From positions 181,967 through 245,966 of the forward strand of contig NZ_JACHJJ010000011.1 of NCBI RefSeq assembly GCF_014203605.1: a DNA stretch of 64,000 bases. Direction: 5' to 3'. The stretch comes from Thiemannella venezuelensis (lineage in GTDB: Bacteria; Actinomycetota; Actinomycetes; Streptosporangiales; Streptosporangiaceae). A model generated the notes under the pieces. The model was given only the letters and a program-made list of their open reading frames with translations, did no database searches and was not told where the DNA came from. Positions 29,353 to 37,462 of this stretch are shown here, one piece after another; the first letter of the stretch is position 1, and every line of letters begins with the position of its first letter. A program made the position numbers and the translations under genes.

Positions 29353-31026
29353 GTGCCGACGACCTGGATCCACCCGCTCTCGGCGGAGACGGAGGAGGGC
29401 GCCGACGTCCTCGGCGGCAAGGGGCACGGCCTCGTCGTCCTGCGGCGCCTCGGGCTGCCCGTGCCCCCCGGATTCGTCATCGGCACCGGGGCGTGCCGCG
29501 CCTTCCTGCGCGACGGGCGGCTTCCCGACGGCCTCGGCGCCGAGCTGGCGGCCGCCGTCCGCGACCTGGAGGCCGCCACACGACGGCGCTTCGGCGGCCC
29601 CGGGCGGCCGCTGGCGGTGTCCGTCCGCTCGGGCGGCAGCGTGTCGATGCCCGGCATGATGAACACGCTCCTCAACGTCGGGCTGACCGCCGAGGCCGCG
29701 GCGGGCCTCGCGGCCGAGACGGGTGACGCGCGGTTCGCGCTCGACGCGCGCCTGCGGTCGTTGTCCGGCTTCGCCTCCGCGGTCGCCGGCGTGGCCCCCG
29801 AGCAACTGGACGCCGTCGTGCGCGAGGCGGCCGGCCGCGCGCCCGGCGGCGGGCGGAGGCACCTCGCCGGGGCGATCCGGAGTGTCGAGGCCCTCATCCG
29901 CGCACGGGCCGCCGGACCGGTCCCCGGCGACGCGACGCGCCAGCTGGAACTGGCCGTCGGGGCCGTTTTCTCGTCATGGGACACGCCGCGCGCCAGAACC
30001 TACCGCGAGCTGCACGGCATCCCGCACGACCTCGGCACGGCCGTCACCGTGCAGGCCATGGTGTTCGGCAACCGCGACGAGCGCAGCGGCACCGGTGTCG
30101 TGTTCAGCCGCGACCCCACCACCGGGGAGAACGTCCCGTTCGGCGACGTCCTGTTCGGACGCCAGGGCGAGGACGTCGTCTCCGGCAGGTGGGCGACCCG
30201 GCCGCCGGCCGAACTGGCCGGGCGGGAGCCGGCGGTGTGGGCCGGCCTGGTGGAGGCACTGGACCGGGTCGAGGGGCACTACCGCGACGCCTGCCAGGTG
30301 GAGTTCACCTTCGAGGCGGGCGAGCTCTGGCTCCTGCAGGTACGGCCCGGCGGTCTCTCCGGCCGCGCCGCCGTCCGCGTCGCGGTCGACCTGGCCGACG
30401 AGGGCCTCATCGGCCGCCGCGAGGCGCTGCTCCGGGTCTCCCCCCGGCAGCTCCGGCAGGCCCGCACGCCCCGGACGGAGACCACCGGCACGCGCGACCT
30501 CCTCGCCCGGGGGCTGGGCGCCTGCCCCGGGGTCGCGACCGGCCGGGTGGCGACCACCGCCGACGGAGCGGTCCGGATGGCCGCCGGAGGCCCGGTCATC
30601 CTCGTGCGCCCGCACACCTCGCCGCTCGACATGCACGGCCTGGCCGCGTCCGCGGGGATCGTCACCTCCTGCGGCGGGCCGGCCAGTCACGCCGCCGTCG
30701 TCGCGCGGGCGATGGGCAGACCCGCCGTCGTGGGAGCCGCGGACCTCACCGTCGACGCCGCCGCCGGCTGCGTGCGCGTCGGCGGCCGCACCATTCCGGA
30801 GGGGACGCTCGTCACCGTCGACGGGACCGGCGGGGAGGTCCTCGCCGGCCGCCCCCGCATCGTCACGGCACCGGTCGGCCCCCATCTGGACCGCCTGCTC
30901 GGATGGGCCGACGAGATCTCGGGAGGCGGTCCGGACCGCGGCGACGAGGAGCGCCTCACGGCGGCCCGCGCCGTCCTGCTGAACCGGGGCGGCGCCCCGC
31001 CGGACGGCCGGGACGGCCACCGCTGA
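29353..31026 (+). CDS. Half-length PPDK-like protein without the PEP-binding barrel
   Basis: A 557-residue protein equal to the first two thirds of pyruvate phosphate dikinase. GGKGHGLVVLRRLGLPVPPGF and SVRSGGSVSMPGMMNTLLN mark the ATP-grasp domain. SCGGPASHAAVVARAMGRPA marks the swivelling domain with phospho-His at His446 (His455 in classic PPDK). The PEP/pyruvate TIM barrel that normally extends the protein to about 880 residues is absent; translation stops soon after the His domain with no trace of it downstream. It may phosphorylate itself from ATP and pass the phosphate to another partner. The GTG at 29353 is used. Confidence 0.85.
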   Translation: MPTTWIHPLSAETEEGADVLGGKGHGLVVLRRLGLPVPPGFVIGTGACRAFLRDGRLPDGLGAELAAAVRDLEAATRRRFGGPGRPLAVSVRSGGSVSMPGMMNTLLNVGLTAEAAAGLAAETGDARFALDARLRSLSGFASAVAGVAPEQLDAVVREAAGRAPGGGRRHLAGAIRSVEALIRARAAGPVPGDATRQLELAVGAVFSSWDTPRARTYRELHGIPHDLGTAVTVQAMVFGNRDERSGTGVVFSRDPTTGENVPFGDVLFGRQGEDVVSGRWATRPPAELAGREPAVWAGLVEALDRVEGHYRDACQVEFTFEAGELWLLQVRPGGLSGRAAVRVAVDLADEGLIGRREALLRVSPRQLRQARTPRTETTGTRDLLARGLGACPGVATGRVATTADGAVRMAAGGPVILVRPHTSPLDMHGLAASAGIVTSCGGPASHAAVVARAMGRPAVVGAADLTVDAAAGCVRVGGRTIPEGTLVTVDGTGGEVLAGRPRIVTAPVGPHLDRLLGWADEISGGGPDRGDEERLTAARAVLLNRGGAPPDGRDGHR

Positions 31027-31101
31027 TCATCGGCCCGGGACGCCGGTACCCGTCCCGGGGTTCGTCCGGGCCGCGCGTCCCGGTCCGGCTGCTTGCTCTG
31101 C

Positions 31102-31118
31102 CTATCGATTATCGATAG
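31102..31118. promoter_or_regulatory. Palindrome CTATCGATTATCGATAG before the DUF2975/Xre pair
   Basis: Two perfect 8-bp arms surround a single T, 30 bp before the DUF2975 start. The AT-rich block stands out from its surroundings. It is a likely operator for the small Xre-type protein encoded by the second gene. Confidence 0.65.
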
Positions 31119-31147
31119 ATTTACATCGTGAATCGATCGAGGGAGAG

Positions 31148-31648
31148 ATGATGGGAAAACTGACGGTGCTCGCACTGCGCGCCGTGCTCGCGGGACTGCT
31201 CGCCGGCTCGCTGTTCGTGCAGGCGGTGATGGTGCCGCTGCTGGCCGCCGACCTGGAGGGTCTCAACACGGAGTTCGCGTACCTGCGCGTCCCGCTCGTC
31301 GTGATCATCCTCCTGGGCGTCGTGACGGCCCAGGTCGTCCTGGTCTGCGTGTGGCGGCTGGTGACGATGGTGCGCCGCGGAACGGTGTTCTCCCACGCGG
31401 CCTTCCGGTACGTGGACATCGTGATCGGCGCGATCGTGGCCGCCGCCCTCGTGGTGTTCGCGCTCGCGGTCCTCCTGGCGCCGGGCGAGCCCGTCGCGCC
31501 GGGCGTGGTCCTGTTGATCTGCGGGACCGCCGTGGCGATCCTGGGGGTCGCGCTCACCGTGCTCGTGCTGCGGATGCTGCTCGCCCAGGCCGTCGCGCGC
31601 GACGCCGAGGCGGCGCGGATGCAGGCCGAACTGGACGAGGTGATCTGA
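31148..31648 (+). CDS. DUF2975 membrane protein
   Basis: A 166-residue membrane protein with four predicted helices, matching DUF2975. Two ATGs in a row (31148 and 31151) follow GGGAGAG; either could be used. In many Gram-positive bacteria DUF2975 genes are followed by a YozG-like helix-turn-helix gene, as here, where the stop and next start share one base. The pair looks like a sensor or membrane anchor plus a DNA-binding protein, but no function is proven. Confidence 0.82.
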   Translation: MMGKLTVLALRAVLAGLLAGSLFVQAVMVPLLAADLEGLNTEFAYLRVPLVVIILLGVVTAQVVLVCVWRLVTMVRRGTVFSHAAFRYVDIVIGAIVAAALVVFALAVLLAPGEPVAPGVVLLICGTAVAILGVALTVLVLRMLLAQAVARDAEAARMQAELDEVI

Positions 31649-31905
31649 TGCCGATCGTCGTCGACATCGACGTGATGCTGGCCAGGCGGAAGATGTCCGT
31701 GGGCGAGCTCGCGGACCGCGTCGGGATCACCCCCGCCAACCTGGCGGTGCTCAAGAACGGCCGGGCCAAGGCGGTGCGCTTCGCGACGCTCGCCGCGCTC
31801 TGCGAGGCGCTCGAGTGCCAGCCGGGAGACCTGCTGCGCTGGGACGCCGGGGCCGCCGCGGACATGACGCCGGCCGCCGGCGACGGAGACCGGGGCCGGA
31901 GCTAG
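31648..31905 (+). CDS. Xre/Cro-type HTH protein (YozG-like)
   Basis: An 85-residue DNA-binding protein. The helix-turn-helix spans about residues 18-60 (MSVGELADRVGITPANLAVL followed by KNGRAKAVRFATLAALCEAL), with the usual ECQPGDLL end. Its ATG overlaps the stop of the DUF2975 gene. It probably binds the palindrome upstream of that gene. The stop codon overlaps, on the opposite strand, the stop of a decayed LuxR relic through a shared CTAG. Confidence 0.85.
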   Translation: MPIVVDIDVMLARRKMSVGELADRVGITPANLAVLKNGRAKAVRFATLAALCEALECQPGDLLRWDAGAAADMTPAAGDGDRGRS

Positions 31906-32066
31906 CCCCCGCCCCGCCCGGTGAGGCGGACCCGGACCATCGCCTGGGCCCGGTCGGCCACCTGGAGCTTGGCGAAGACGGAGGTCAGGTGGTTCGTGAC
32001 GGTCTTGTGGCTGAGGAGCAGGCCCCTGGCGATCTCGGCCATGACGGTGCCCGCCGGTGCGGTCAG
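31902..32066 (-). pseudogene. Relic of a LuxR/NarL-type regulator, C-terminal HTH only
   Basis: Fifty-four codons read as the end of a NarL-type response regulator: EIARGLLLSHKTVTNHLTSV then FAKLQVADRAQAMVR. The start of the motif is damaged (LTAPAGTVMAEI instead of LTxREREVLxLI). No receiver domain lies upstream, because that space is the end of the kinase-like gene. This is a 3' fragment without its own start. Confidence 0.7.
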
Positions 32067-32644
32067 GGCGGGCGGATCCCGGTGAACTCGCCCGGGACCG
32101 CCGCGCCGTCCACCAGCAGGTCGGCGCGGGAACGGGTGCCGTCGGCGGCGAACCACTCGTCCTCGGCGCGCATCCAGCTCCGCCACTGCGGCTCGAGCGC
32201 CGCACCGTCCCTGGCCAGGGCGCGGGCCAGCCGGAGCTCCCGGGGCGCCTCCACCCACACCGAGTAGGCGACCGGGGCGGTGCGCCGGGCCGTGCTGACC
32301 CCCTCCAGCAGCAGAACCGGCGCGACCGGCACCTCCACCCACCCGGCGAACGCGCCGCGCGCCCAGTCGTAGCGCCGGTAGCGGCCCGGCCGGCCGGCCG
32401 CCAGCGGGCCGAGCACCTGCTCCTCCACCTGCGTGAACCAGGCCTCCAGCGGGCCGTCCCACGGCACCGGGAAGTCATCGCTGTGCACCACCTGGCACTC
32501 CAGCGCCCGGCCGAGCCGGCCGGCGAAGGTCGTCTTCCCCGACCCGCCGGGCCCGTCCACCGCGACGACCCGAACCTGCCCGCACGACGGCGGCAGCGCC
32601 CGGACCGCCGCCGCCAGGTCCGGGAAGGAGATCGTGACCGCCAT
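32063..32644 (-). CDS. Uridine kinase-like P-loop kinase
   Basis: A 193-residue kinase of the uridine kinase/AAA_18 group. It shows the P-loop DGPGGSGKTTFAGRL at about residues 30-44, HSDDFPVPWDGP with the catalytic-region Asp, and LLLEGVSTARR ahead of the lid. True uridine kinases are usually over 200 residues, so the substrate could be another nucleoside or small alcohol. The ATG at 32644 has no strong ribosome site. The 3' end overlaps the LuxR relic by four bases. Confidence 0.82.
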   Translation of the reverse strand: MAVTISFPDLAAAVRALPPSCGQVRVVAVDGPGGSGKTTFAGRLGRALECQVVHSDDFPVPWDGPLEAWFTQVEEQVLGPLAAGRPGRYRRYDWARGAFAGWVEVPVAPVLLLEGVSTARRTAPVAYSVWVEAPRELRLARALARDGAALEPQWRSWMRAEDEWFAADGTRSRADLLVDGAAVPGEFTGIRPP

Positions 32645-32850
32645 CCTCCCAGGATGGCATCCGGTCTCCGGCGGGCCCGGAGGGGATCGGCGGACGGCGG
32701 GGCGGCGGGACGGCCGCCGCTCAGGGCGGGGAGCAGGCCGACCCTGGGTATCGTTCCGGGAGGGAGGCCTGGCACGCTTGCCGTGCGTCCCCCCGTGCCC
32801 TTCCCGGCCGGTTTCGGCTAGGATCGGCGACTCTCACCCGGAGGTTGATC

Positions 32851-34008
32851 TTGCAGGGAGCCCTCGGCGACATCGTCGTCCTCGACCTGTCCCGCGCGCT
32901 GGCCGGGCCGCACGCCGCGCAGATGCTCGGTGACCTGGGCGCACGGGTGATCAAGGTGGAGCACCCCGCGGGCGGCGACGAGTCGCGCGGCTGGGGGCCG
33001 CCCTTCGCCGGGCCGGACCACGACATCTCCACCTACTTCCTCGCGGCCAACCGCAACAAGCTCTCGGTCACCGCCGACCTCAAGTCCGCCGGGGGCAGGG
33101 CGCTGATCGAGCGCCTGGTACGGCAGAGCGACGTGCTGATCGAGAACTTCAGGACCGGCGTCCTGGACCGGCTCGGCTTCCCCGTCGAGCGGCTGCACGA
33201 GCTCAACCCCCGCCTGGTCGTGCTCTCGATCACCGGGTTCGGCCACGACGGGCCGGAGGGCGGCAGGCCCGGCTACGACCAGATCGCCCAGGGCGAGGCG
33301 GGCCTGATGAGCCTGACGGGTCCCTCGCCCGCCGAGCCGTACCGGGTGGGCGCCTCGATCGCCGACCTGCTCGCGGGCATCCACGGGGCGTACGGCGTGG
33401 CCGCGGCGCTCTACGAGCGGACGCGGACCGGCCGGGGGAAGGTGGTGCGGACCTCGCTGCTGGCCGCGGTGACCGGCGTGCACTCCTACCACGGCACCGC
33501 CTGGACGGTCGGCGGCCGGGTGCCGGGCGCGGGCGGCAACCACCACACCTCGATCGCCCCCTACGGGGCGTTCCGCTGCGCCGACGGCATGATCCAGATC
33601 GCGGTGGCCAACGAGGGGCAGTGGAGGAAAGTGGCCGCCCTTCTCGACATCGACCCCGATATCACGAAATATGCGACCAACAGGGAAAGATTCGCCCACC
33701 GGGATGAGCTGATCGCCGACATGGAGCAGGCGCTCGCCAAACACGACCGCGCGCACTGGCTGTCCGCGCTCGGCGGGCTCGGCGTGCCCGCCGGGGCGAT
33801 CCGCTCCATCGACGAGGTCTACGCCTGGGACCAGACCCGCTCCCAGGGGCTGCTGGTCGAGGTGGACCATCCCGTGCTCGGCCCGATAGAGCTGCCCGGC
33901 CCGCCGCTCCGCTTCGACGGCGAACCGCCCCGCGAGCACACCGCCCCGCCCGCCCTCGGCCAGCACAACGACGAGGTGCTCGCCTGGCTCGCGGAGCGAG
34001 AGGGATGA
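32851..34008 (+). CDS. CaiB/BaiF family CoA-transferase (family III)
   Basis: A 385-residue CoA-transferase that moves CoA between carboxylic acids. The N-terminus (DIVVLDLSRALAGPHAAQML, then GARVIKVEHP) and the FGHDGPEGGRPGYDQIAQ block are typical. The catalytic Asp is Asp172 in VGASIADLLAG, equivalent to Asp169 of formyl-CoA transferase. The TTG at 32851 lies six bases after GGAGG and gives MQGALGDIVVL; another TTG two codons earlier is too close. The next gene encodes a carboxyltransferase, so both may act in one acyl-CoA pathway. Confidence 0.9.
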   Translation: MQGALGDIVVLDLSRALAGPHAAQMLGDLGARVIKVEHPAGGDESRGWGPPFAGPDHDISTYFLAANRNKLSVTADLKSAGGRALIERLVRQSDVLIENFRTGVLDRLGFPVERLHELNPRLVVLSITGFGHDGPEGGRPGYDQIAQGEAGLMSLTGPSPAEPYRVGASIADLLAGIHGAYGVAAALYERTRTGRGKVVRTSLLAAVTGVHSYHGTAWTVGGRVPGAGGNHHTSIAPYGAFRCADGMIQIAVANEGQWRKVAALLDIDPDITKYATNRERFAHRDELIADMEQALAKHDRAHWLSALGGLGVPAGAIRSIDEVYAWDQTRSQGLLVEVDHPVLGPIELPGPPLRFDGEPPREHTAPPALGQHNDEVLAWLAEREG

Positions 34009-34093
34009 ACGTCCGCCGCCCGCCCCTCCGCCCGGTCGCGGCCCGTCGTACGGTCCCGCCCCGCCGTACGGTCCCGGAACGCGGAGCACCGCG

Positions 34094-35581
34094 GTGAACC
34101 GGCCGGACGCGCGGACCCTGATCGGCGCCGTCCTCGACCCCGGGACCTGGCGGTCGTGGGACACGCCCCCCGCCGACCCCGCCGAGCCCGGCTCCGACTA
34201 CGCGGAGGAGCTCGCCGCCGCCCGGGCCAAGACCGGCTACGACGAGTCGGTGATCTCCGGTGAGGGCCTGCTCGGCGGGCGCAGGGTGGCGGTCGTCGCC
34301 TGCGAGTTCTCCTTCCTCGCCGGATCGATCGGGGTGGCCGCCGCCGAGCGGCTCACCGCCGCCGTCGAGCGGGCCACCGCCGAGGGACTCCCGCTGCTGG
34401 CCGCCCCGGCCTCCGGCGGCACCCGGATGCAGGAGGGCGCGCTGGCCTTCACCCAGATGGTGAAGATCACCGCCGCGGTCGCCGCGCACCGCGCCGCGGG
34501 CCTGCCGTACGTCGTCTACCTGCGCCACCCCACCACCGGCGGGGTCCTCGCCTCCTGGGGCTCGCTCGGCCACGTCACCGCCGCCGAGCCGGGCGCGCTG
34601 ATCGGGTTCCTCGGGCCGCGGGTCTTCGAGTCGCTGCACGGCTACCCCTTCCCCGAGGGCGTGCAGGTCGCCGAGAACCTCTTCGCGCACGGTCTGGTCG
34701 ACGCCGTCGTCTCCGCGGAGGACGCCCGCGCGATCGCGATCAGGGCGCTGGCCGTGCTCTGCGCCCCCCGGCAGGGCCTGCGGCGCGGACCGGAGCCGGA
34801 CGGGCAGGTCCAGCGGGTCGACGCCTGGGACGCGATCACCCGCTCCCGCCGCGACGACCGGCCCGGCGTGCGGGCGCTGCTCAAGCTCGGCGCCGCCGAC
34901 GTCACCCCGCTCAACGGCACCGGCGAGGGCGAGAACGACCCCGGGCTGCTGCTCGCGCTGGCCCGCTTCGGCGCGGCCCCCGCGGTCGTGCTCGGCCAGG
35001 ACCGCCGCCGCCAGCGGGCCGAGGCGCCGCTCGGCCCGGCCGGGCTCCGGACGGCCCGCCGGGGCATGCGGCTGGCCTCCGAGCTCGGCCTCCCGCTGGT
35101 CACCGTGATCGACACCGCCGGAGCCGCGCTCTCCAAGGCGGCCGAGGAGGGCGGGCTCGCCGCCGAGATCGCCCGCTGCCTGGCCGACCTGGTGATGCTC
35201 GACGCCCCGACCGTCTGCCTGCTGCTCGGCGAGGGCGCCGGCGGCGCGGCCCTGGCGCTGCTCCCGGCCGACCGGGTGCTGGCCGCCCAGCACGGCTGGC
35301 TCTCCCCGCTGCCGCCCGAGGGGGCCTCGGCGATCCTCTACCGGAGCGTGGACTTCGCCCCGGAGATCGCCGCCGCCCAGGGGGTGAAGTCCACCGACCT
35401 CAAGCGGGACGGCGTCGTCGACCGGATCGTCCCGGAGTTCCCCGACGCCGCCTACGAGCCGGAGGCGTTCTGCCGCCGGGTCGCCGCCGCCCTGGAGTAC
35501 GAGATCACCGGGCTGCTGGGGCAGGCCCCCGCCGACCGCCTCGCCGCCCGGCTCTCCCGCTACCGCACCCTCGGCCGCTGA
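34094..35581 (+). CDS. Acetyl/propionyl-CoA carboxylase-type carboxyltransferase
   Basis: A 495-residue crotonase-fold carboxyltransferase. The first half is AccD-like (FSFLAGSIGVAAAERLTAAV, then APASGGTRMQEG, with the oxyanion-hole glycines). The second half is AccA-like (TVIDTAGAALSKAAEEGGLA and LLGEGAGGAALAL). Both catalytic halves sit on one chain, as in actinobacterial acyl-CoA carboxylases, but no biotin-carrier or carboxylase subunit is nearby. The GTG at 34094 is used. It lies 85 bases after the CoA-transferase on the same strand. Confidence 0.85.
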   Translation: MNRPDARTLIGAVLDPGTWRSWDTPPADPAEPGSDYAEELAAARAKTGYDESVISGEGLLGGRRVAVVACEFSFLAGSIGVAAAERLTAAVERATAEGLPLLAAPASGGTRMQEGALAFTQMVKITAAVAAHRAAGLPYVVYLRHPTTGGVLASWGSLGHVTAAEPGALIGFLGPRVFESLHGYPFPEGVQVAENLFAHGLVDAVVSAEDARAIAIRALAVLCAPRQGLRRGPEPDGQVQRVDAWDAITRSRRDDRPGVRALLKLGAADVTPLNGTGEGENDPGLLLALARFGAAPAVVLGQDRRRQRAEAPLGPAGLRTARRGMRLASELGLPLVTVIDTAGAALSKAAEEGGLAAEIARCLADLVMLDAPTVCLLLGEGAGGAALALLPADRVLAAQHGWLSPLPPEGASAILYRSVDFAPEIAAAQGVKSTDLKRDGVVDRIVPEFPDAAYEPEAFCRRVAAALEYEITGLLGQAPADRLAARLSRYRTLGR

Positions 35582-35582
35582 C

Positions 35583-35893
35583 CGGTGCACCGGCCCGTCA
35601 CTGGCTCCGGGCCCAGCGACTCGGTCGGCGAGCAGAAGCCCATGCTGCGCCCCGCCTCCGTCACCTGCTGGGCCGAGCGGCGCCGCGGTCGTGTCCTGGC
35701 CGCCTCCCGGTAGGATGACGGCGGCGACCCGGCCGCGGCCACCACGGCCGCAGCGGAGACCAGGGCGAAGCCCCGGCGGAGCCTTCCCGCGTGGGTACGG
35801 CTCCGCACGCCCGGCCAGGCGGAGGGCGAGGCGGTGTAGGTGGCGGCACGGGCGGTCGAGGGCGGCGCGCAGGTGCTCTTCCAGGTCGTTTAC
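35583..35893 (-). pseudogene. Decayed anti-sigma-like gene downstream of the broken sigma gene
   Basis: Read from 35893, the frame begins (V)NDLEEHLRAALDR, a start seen in small proteins encoded next to SigE-family ECF sigma factors. The GTG expected there is now GTA. The sequence then continues in other frames: a Pro/Arg-rich linker, then RTHAGRLRRGFALVSAAAVV, which looks like the basic stop-transfer flank and TM helix of such proteins. Start loss plus at least two frameshifts make it non-functional. The assignment is by pattern only. Confidence 0.5.
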
Positions 35894-35995
35894 GGGCCCG
35901 GCCGAGGGCCGACAGGCCCCAGCTCGTGTGCATCTTGACGGACCGGGGGAGACGCCCATCGCCTCGGCGATCTCCCGCTCGGACAGGTCCAGCCA
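35894..35995 (-). pseudogene. 3' part of an ECF sigma factor gene (region 4), cut by the IS element
   Basis: The strand reads WLDLSEREIAEAMGVSPG and then, after a one-base deletion, SVKMHTSWGLSALGRA. This is the region 4 helix-turn-helix of a SigE-family ECF sigma factor. Its first codon abuts the right end of the TnpB element. The matching region 2 half lies on the other side at 37489-37750. Confidence 0.75.
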
Positions 35996-36005
35996 TTGAC
36001 GCGCT

Positions 36006-36025
36006 CCCCGGCCTGAAGGCTGGGG
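36006..36025 (-). repeat. Right-end hairpin of the IS element, likely omega-RNA scaffold
   Basis: CCCCGGCC-TGAA-GGCTGGGG forms an 8-bp stem with one mismatch and a 4-base loop. It lies about 65 bases beyond the tnpB stop and 7 bases inside the inferred element end, the usual place for the IS605 right-end hairpin and the 3' end of the TnpB guide RNA. Confidence 0.65.
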
Positions 36026-36089
36026 ACTCAGCCCGTGCCGCGCATGCGGCACCTCTGCGGCTTCCTGTTTCACCGGGTCCCGCCCTCCG

Positions 36090-37241
36090 CTAGACGGCGG
36101 GTCTTACGGTCCCTCCGCAGGCGTTTAGCCTCTCGGCCCGTCCGGCCGCGAGGATGTTGCGGGCGGCGTTGACGTCCCGGTCGTGGACTGCGCCGCATGG
36201 GCAGGCCCACGACCGGACGTTGAGCGGCATGGACCCGGCGAGCGTTCCGCAGGCTGCGCACCGCTTCGAGGAGGGGAACCAGCGGTCGATCTTCCCCAGA
36301 TGCCGACCGTACTTCGCGGCCTTGTAGGCGAGCATCGCCGTGAACCGACCCCAGCCCGCGTCATGGACGGATTTGGCCAGCTTCGTGCGGGCCAGGCCCT
36401 TGACGTACAGGTCCTCCACGTACACCGCTTGGTTCTCGCGGATGATCTGCGTGGAGAGCTTGTGCGCGAAGTCCCGGCGCGTGTCGGCCACCCTGGCGTG
36501 TGCCTTGGCGAACTTGGCGGCGGCCTTCTTCCGGTTGCTCGACCCCTTCGCTTTACGGGACAGAGCCTGCTGGGCTTTCTTCAACCGGCGTTCGGCGCGG
36601 CGCAGGAACCGGGGATTGTCGATCTTCCGGCCGTCCGACAGCACCGCGAAATGCGTCAACCCCAGGTCGATGCCGACCTCGGACGCTGATTCAGGCAGCG
36701 GCTCCTCGCTCGTCTCCACGACGAACGAGGCGAAGTACCGCCCGGCCGCGTTCTTGATGACCGTCACCGACGACGGCTCGGACGGAAGATCGCGGGACCA
36801 TTTCACCGGCACATCCCCGATCTTCGGCAGGCGCAGTCTCCCGCCCGCCGTGACGGCGAACCGGGCGTTCTTCGTGAAGCGGATGGCCTGCCGGTCATCC
36901 CTCTTGGACCGGAACCGGGGCGGGGCGGCCTGCGGCCCCTTTCTCTTCCCCGTGATCGAGGCGAAGAAGTTACGGTAGGCGGTGTTCAGATCGGCTAGCG
37001 CCTGCTGGAGCACGACCGCTGAGACTTCGGAAAGCCACGCGCGTTCCGACGTCGTCTTCGCCTGTGTGATCACCCGCTTGGATAGGTCGGCGTCCGAGAC
37101 GTACGGCAGACCCTGCTCGTGTGCCTCCTGTCGTGTACGTAGTCCGTCGTTGTACACCGTCCGCGCGCATCCGAACGCCCGCGCCAGCGCTTGGCGCTGA
37201 CCCGGCGTCGGGTAGAGGCGGAAGTTGTACCGAAGCTGCAT
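36090..37241 (-). CDS. tnpB: RNA-guided nuclease TnpB (OrfB)
   Basis: A 383-residue TnpB with all catalytic parts in place. The N-terminal HTH_OrfB region begins MQLRYNFRLYPTPGQ. The RuvC-like nuclease has Asp192 in GIDLGLTHF, Glu276 in YVEDLYVKGL and Asp354/Asp356 in HDRDVNAARNI. The zinc finger uses Cys328, Cys331, Cys347 and Cys349. TnpB cuts DNA matching a guide copied from the flank of the element, next to a short TAM. No frameshift or stop is seen, so it may be active. Its 5' end faces a Phd-type gene across a 53-bp shared promoter region. Confidence 0.92.
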   Translation of the reverse strand: MQLRYNFRLYPTPGQRQALARAFGCARTVYNDGLRTRQEAHEQGLPYVSDADLSKRVITQAKTTSERAWLSEVSAVVLQQALADLNTAYRNFFASITGKRKGPQAAPPRFRSKRDDRQAIRFTKNARFAVTAGGRLRLPKIGDVPVKWSRDLPSEPSSVTVIKNAAGRYFASFVVETSEEPLPESASEVGIDLGLTHFAVLSDGRKIDNPRFLRRAERRLKKAQQALSRKAKGSSNRKKAAAKFAKAHARVADTRRDFAHKLSTQIIRENQAVYVEDLYVKGLARTKLAKSVHDAGWGRFTAMLAYKAAKYGRHLGKIDRWFPSSKRCAACGTLAGSMPLNVRSWACPCGAVHDRDVNAARNILAAGRAERLNACGGTVRPAV

Positions 37242-37250
37242 ACATCAATG

Positions 37251-37264
37251 GTACATGCATGTAC
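37251..37264. promoter_or_regulatory. 14-bp palindrome between tnpB and phd
   Basis: GTACATGCATGTAC is perfectly palindromic and sits in the 53 bp between the divergent starts. A direct repeat TACATCAAT flanks it (37241-37249 and 37262-37270). Phd/YefM proteins commonly bind palindromes at their own promoter, so this is the likely shared operator. Confidence 0.6.
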
Positions 37265-37294
37265 ATCAATAGGCGTTCGCGTACGCTGATGTGC

Positions 37295-37462
37295 ATGGAA
37301 TCGGAAGAGATGAGCGTCGCTGACGCACGCAGGTTGTTCGCGGACGTCCTCAACGATGCCGCCGTCCGAGGTCGCATCACCTACATCACCAACCGGGGGC
37401 GCAGAGTCGCGGCCATCGTGCCGGTGCCTGTTGCCGAAGCCGCGCAAGGCGAGCCCGGCTGA
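37295..37462 (+). CDS. Phd/YefM-type antitoxin-like DNA-binding protein
   Basis: A 55-residue protein matching the N-terminal DNA-binding half of Phd/YefM antitoxins: MSVADARRLFADVLNDAAV, then TYITNRGRRVAAIVPVPVAE. No toxin gene follows, and the toxin-binding tail is very short. The ATG at 37295 is chosen; an alternative is 37289. The stop codon lies within the left-end hairpin of the IS element, so the gene is carried by the element. It may regulate tnpB rather than neutralise a toxin. Confidence 0.75.
   Translation: MESEEMSVADARRLFADVLNDAAVRGRITYITNRGRRVAAIVPVPVAEAAQGEPG

Noticed and set aside
31902..32462. A full LuxR-family regulator gene on the minus strand
   Set aside because: Only the final 54 codons match; the rest of the frame is antisense-like sequence across the kinase gene, so it is a relic.
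37121..37462. Longer version of the Phd-like protein starting upstream
   Set aside because: It would run through the palindrome and into tnpB coding sequence; the Phd homology begins only after the ATG at 37295.
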